A stretch of DNA of 8,486 bases from Candidatus Omnitrophota bacterium (lineage in GTDB: Bacteria; Omnitrophota; Gorgyraeia; Gorgyraeales; Gorgyraeaceae), in the NCBI GenBank assembly GCA_018901615.1, contig JAHIEN010000003.1, forward strand, positions 1 to 8,486. Reading direction: 5' to 3'. The notes under the pieces were generated by a model, which had not been told where the DNA came from, searched no databases, and saw only the letters and a list, made by a program, of their open reading frames with translations. Below, one piece after another: positions 5,723-8,486 of the stretch. Within the stretch, counting starts at the first letter, position 1, and each line of letters opens with the position of its first letter. The position numbers and the translations under genes are program-made.

Positions 5723-6385
5723 TTAGTTGTTGAGTTCAAAAGAGATGACTATGTTAAAGGTGATCTGATACTGGCGCATTCCTTTGGGGAATGGCGGAAA
5801 GGGACTTGCCTCCCTTATGCTGTTCATTGCTATACCCCTTAATGTCCTGTCATCCACTGACTTCTCGTCAATTATCTTCACTCTCAAAAGTTCACCGCTG
5901 GAAGCAACTACAAAAGAGATAAAGATCTCTCCTCTGCCCACTCTTTTTCTGATCGGGTAATTGCGGTCTGCATGCTGCCGTATCTTTTCCCTTACTGCCT
6001 TGTAGTAACTTATATAGGTGGCCTTTTTCGCGTCGTCTTTTTCCTCCTCCACGACTTTCTCAAACGTCTTTTCTTTTGCCTCTATTATCTCAGCAACAGG
6101 TTTGACAGGTTGTTTTGCTTCAGTAGGTTTTTTGGCTATTGGCTTTGGAGGGTTAAGGATCTCTTCTTTTTTTATATCAGGGAGTTTATTGAGAACAGGA
6201 TCCGACTTTTTACTTGCGCTCTCTTTTTTTACAGCGGGTTCTTTAATCTCGTAGTATGTTATCTCTATCTTTTTAAGGGCGCGTTCACTAGGTGTAAACG
6301 GCATGCGCGGAGCGCTTAAAAAAAACACGGAATGGAGTAATATTGAAACAATCAGCGCGAATTGGAAGGTCTTATTGTCCGGCAT
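5723..6385 (-). CDS. TonB family protein (energy transducer)
   Basis: A 220-residue protein with TonB layout. It has one N-terminal membrane helix (about 8-24), a periplasmic linker rich in Lys, Pro and Glu (about 45-120), and a C-terminal TonB domain (about 126-218). In that domain NYPIRKRVGRGEIFISFVV (142-160) and SPFPPFPKGMRQYQITFNI (194-212) are family hallmarks. TonB spans the periplasm and passes proton-motive energy from ExbB/ExbD to outer-membrane receptors. Its place just behind a TonB-dependent receptor suggests it serves that receptor. The ATG at 6385 is needed to keep the membrane anchor but has no Shine-Dalgarno, and a promoter lies just upstream, so the mRNA may be leaderless. 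ExbB and ExbD are not in the window. Confidence 0.92.
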   Translation of the reverse strand: MPDNKTFQFALIVSILLHSVFFLSAPRMPFTPSERALKKIEITYYEIKEPAVKKESASKKSDPVLNKLPDIKKEEILNPPKPIAKKPTEAKQPVKPVAEIIEAKEKTFEKVVEEEKDDAKKATYISYYKAVREKIRQHADRNYPIRKRVGRGEIFISFVVASSGELLRVKIIDEKSVDDRTLRGIAMNSIREASPFPPFPKGMRQYQITFNIVISFELNN

Positions 6386-6393
6386 TTGTATCT

Positions 6394-6422
6394 ATGATAG
6401 CAACTGTAACATCTTTTGTCAA
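6394..6422 (-). promoter_or_regulatory. Sigma70-type promoter of the TonB-like gene, very close to its ATG
   Basis: On the minus strand TTGACA (6417-6422) and TATCAT (6394-6399) are separated by 17 bp, with TG at the extended -10 position (TGCTATCAT). The -10 box ends 8 nt before the ATG, so transcription would start about 2 nt before, or at, the start codon. The -35 box abuts the palindrome that follows the receptor gene. Confidence 0.7.
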
Positions 6423-6455
6423 TCTGGCGGGCAGGGGCAAATCCTGCCCGCCAGA
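6423..6455. repeat. Perfect 13-bp palindrome between the receptor and TonB-like genes
   Basis: TCTGGCGGGCAGG (6423-6435) and CCTGCCCGCCAGA (6443-6455) pair perfectly around a 7-nt loop, starting 8 nt past the receptor stop codon. If a 4-nt bulge is allowed, TTGTC (6416-6420) and GACAA (6454-6458) add to the arms. Neither strand shows a T-run after the stem, so it may end or protect the receptor mRNA only partly. It also has the look of an interspersed palindromic repeat. Confidence 0.75.
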
Positions 6456-6463
6456 CAAGCGCA

Positions 6464-8458
6464 TTAAAATCTATAACTTACTTCTACTTCGAAATTCCTC
6501 CCCGGAGAAGGGTAATAGTTCTTTGCAGTACCGGACGAATTTGTCACGCCGTACTCGGAATATTTCTCGTCAAAGATATTATTCACGGCGAACGACACTT
6601 CCGCATCCTTTATATTATACAATAATTTACCATCTATTGTTATATAATCATCCATTTTCTGCACCTGGTTTTTTTGGTCACTTATCATATATCTGCTCCC
6701 AATGTAATTGCCGATAAGCGCAACATTACAATCTGCCGCTGGTTTAAGCTTTAGGCCCACGCTGAACTTGTTGCGCGGCACAGCGGGTATGTCATTATTT
6801 TTATAATCACCTTCCATAAATTTTGAGCGGTCATAGGTATAACTGAAGAAACTCGACAGTGTGTCATTTAGCTCAGAGCTAATTCTCGTCTCTATGCCTG
6901 AATGGCGCGTCCGGTCATAGTTTTCATTAAAGAAAGTCGCGGGGTTATAATAGATCTCGTTCTTTATATTCATAATATAGGCGGTAGTATCGAAACGCAT
7001 CTTATCCGATAAAGCGTGTTTTATTCCAATCTCATATTGCTCGCCTTCCTGTGGCTGCAGATTTTCGTTCAGCCCCATATTAGCCCCTGAATTTATATAC
7101 CATTCGTCAGTAGCAGGGAACCTGAAGCTCTGCTTGTAATCGCAAAAAATACTTGATCCCTCGTCGTATAAATATGCGATAGATGCCTGGACCACTGAAT
7201 CAGAAGGCTCCCTCTTGGTGTATTTTATCTGTGAAGAGCTCTGGTCAAATATATAGGTATTGTGCTCATAGCGATATCCGCCTGAAACAATAAACTTTTC
7301 ATCGATCTTTTGCTCGCAATATACATATGACCCTGCGCTCTCCTTTGATATGTCTATCTCATCCACGCTCCACCCTCTGCCTGACAGCTCGTTGTCCGCG
7401 TTCAAGTAATCAAATCCCATTATGAACTTTGTCTCGGTCCGATCTGCCCTTAGGTTTTTTTCATATCTTGAGTTAAAATCCAACGTATGTATCTTATTTT
7501 GAGAAATACTATTAACACCCCAGGCCACTGCACTGGTGTATGTTTTTCTGCGGCGAAAAGATATATCATTAACAAAATTCCCTATCTCAGAACCATTGAC
7601 AACAGGATCTGCGTCAAGTCTTAATCTTATATATCTATCTTTTGTCAGCGCTCGGTCTTCCATATAGGTGCTCTGCCTCCTGCCGAGATTCCCCATATCA
7701 GATTCTGAAAGAGCACCTGGCATACCATAACTATCTTTATGAGACCCTGTGCTCAAATCCAGATTGAGCCGTTCAAATAAAGGATAGCCAAATCTGCCGT
7801 TAAAATCCTTTGAGCGCATCGCGTTATTTTCTCTGTAACCCTTTGTATCATAGTATTTTGCATTAAGGTAATATGAAAACTCTTTTATGGATCCGCTCAA
7901 TTCACTTGCTTCAGAAAAGGCATTGTAGCTTCTGTAACTGGTTACAATATTACCCTTTAATACGCCTTTACCTTTTTTAGTTACGATATTCACCACGCCA
8001 CCAACCGCATTGTCGCCATACAGAACACTTGCTGAGCCTCGCAAAATCTCTATTCTATCGACAGACTCAACAGGTATCTGACACCAATCCGCACCTGACA
8101 TATCGATCTGATTGACCTTTCTTCCGTCAACAAGAACCAGCACATTGCTAGTAGCTGTTTCGCCAAATCCGCGCATATCGACCTTTGCCGTCTTTCTATT
8201 GCCCGTATACCCACTGACAAAGACACCGGCCTCTGATTGCAGGAGATCTGCCACATTGGCTGCCGCAGACTGCGCTATATCATAGGCTGTGATCACGGTT
8301 ACATTAGAAGCTGATTCATAAGCAACCTGCTCTGACCTGACAGGTGTCACCACTATCTTCTCAAGGTCAACGTTTTTGGTTTCTTCCGCGAAAACTGCGC
8401 TGATACTTAAAACTAAAACACACGCTAATGCGCTGAATAACAATATTGCCTTTTTCAT
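6464..8458 (-). CDS. TonB-dependent outer-membrane receptor, BtuB-like
   Basis: A 664-residue protein with a signal peptide (1-24, cleavage likely after AVFA), a TonB box near 31-40 (DLEKIVVTPV), a plug domain (about 50-160) and a 22-strand type beta-barrel ending in an aromatic residue (VSYRF). Plug hallmarks are DLLQSEAGV (72-80), VDMRGFGETATSNVLVLVDG (93-112) and RIEILRGSASVLYGDNAVGG (135-154) followed by VVNIVTKKG. It imports a scarce nutrient across the outer membrane using TonB energy. The overall type resembles the BtuB/cobalamin and siderophore receptor group; the substrate cannot be told from the sequence. The ATG at 8458 has a strong Shine-Dalgarno (AAGGAGG at 8463-8469). The adjacent TonB-like gene is a likely partner. 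Confidence 0.95.
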   Translation of the reverse strand: MKKAILLFSALACVLVLSISAVFAEETKNVDLEKIVVTPVRSEQVAYESASNVTVITAYDIAQSAAANVADLLQSEAGVFVSGYTGNRKTAKVDMRGFGETATSNVLVLVDGRKVNQIDMSGADWCQIPVESVDRIEILRGSASVLYGDNAVGGVVNIVTKKGKGVLKGNIVTSYRSYNAFSEASELSGSIKEFSYYLNAKYYDTKGYRENNAMRSKDFNGRFGYPLFERLNLDLSTGSHKDSYGMPGALSESDMGNLGRRQSTYMEDRALTKDRYIRLRLDADPVVNGSEIGNFVNDISFRRRKTYTSAVAWGVNSISQNKIHTLDFNSRYEKNLRADRTETKFIMGFDYLNADNELSGRGWSVDEIDISKESAGSYVYCEQKIDEKFIVSGGYRYEHNTYIFDQSSSQIKYTKREPSDSVVQASIAYLYDEGSSIFCDYKQSFRFPATDEWYINSGANMGLNENLQPQEGEQYEIGIKHALSDKMRFDTTAYIMNIKNEIYYNPATFFNENYDRTRHSGIETRISSELNDTLSSFFSYTYDRSKFMEGDYKNNDIPAVPRNKFSVGLKLKPAADCNVALIGNYIGSRYMISDQKNQVQKMDDYITIDGKLLYNIKDAEVSFAVNNIFDEKYSEYGVTNSSGTAKNYYPSPGRNFEVEVSYRF

Positions 8459-8470
8459 CTTTCCTCCTTA

Positions 8471-8486
8471 AAATAAAAACCCCGAC
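8471..8486 (-). promoter_or_regulatory. Possible 3' half of a terminator or riboswitch platform, cut by the window edge
   Basis: On the minus strand the leader of the receptor gene begins in the window with GTCGGGG followed by TTTTTATTTT, just before the Shine-Dalgarno. A G-rich arm followed by a T-run is what the end of an intrinsic terminator looks like. It could end an upstream gene or be the expression platform of a leader riboswitch. The left arm is outside the window, so this is a suggestion only. Confidence 0.35.

Noticed and set aside
5972..6319. Two plus-strand frames rich in Phe, Ser and Leu opposite the TonB-like gene (5972-6319 and 6018-6254)
   Set aside because: They arise from the reverse of the Lys/Pro/Glu-rich linker; the hydrophobic look is a composition effect.
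1..8486. tRNA, rRNA, CRISPR array, insertion sequence or phage genes
   Set aside because: No cloverleaf, regularly spaced repeat-spacer pattern, transposase or integrase motif was seen on either strand.

Overview
The window reads as a chromosomal stretch of a diderm (Gram-negative) bacterium. The evidence is an outer-membrane TonB-dependent receptor with a signal peptide, a TonB protein, and a CIRCE-controlled groESL operon. All seven supported genes lie on the minus strand, so transcription runs from high to low coordinates. The phylum cannot be fixed from the sequence alone. The GroEL C-terminus rich in Gly, Met and Pro, the gene mix and the several palindromic intergenic repeats would fit an uncultured lineage such as Omnitrophota, but that is a guess.

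In transcription order, the window opens (8486 down to 5712) with the start region of a BtuB-like TonB-dependent receptor. Its leader carries what looks like the 3' half of a terminator or riboswitch platform, cut by the window edge. The receptor gene is followed by a perfect 13-bp palindrome and then a TonB-family gene, whose promoter lies so close to its ATG that the mRNA is predicted to be nearly leaderless. Together these two genes form an outer-membrane uptake module: a receptor and its own energy transducer. ExbB and ExbD are not in the window.

The middle (5711 to 3522) is a textbook heat-shock operon. It has a sigma70-type promoter (TTGACA, 17 bp, TAATAT), a CIRCE operator for the HrcA repressor just downstream, groES, groEL, and a long intrinsic terminator. 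A four-copy 7-bp tandem repeat sits between the groEL stop and the terminator.

The last part (3523 to 1) is an operon encoding a MoxR AAA+ ATPase, a DUF58 membrane protein (stop and start separated by one base), and, after a 91-base gap with two hairpins, the first 380 codons of a multi-spanning membrane protein. That last protein resembles the N-terminal part of TgpA-type transglutaminase-like proteins and runs off the window. MoxR, DUF58 and TgpA-type genes commonly travel together and are thought to act in envelope protein assembly or maturation. Its unusual parts are a Lys/Glu-rich linker with an internal 40-residue-period repeat and the start of a bacterial Ig-like (Big_2-like) domain.

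No tRNA, rRNA, CRISPR array, transposase or phage gene was seen. The items most worth a second look are the TgpA-like variant and the hairpin over its ribosome-binding region, the predicted leaderless tonB mRNA, the heptamer repeat, and the cut element ahead of the receptor. I did not find a clearly new multi-gene system.
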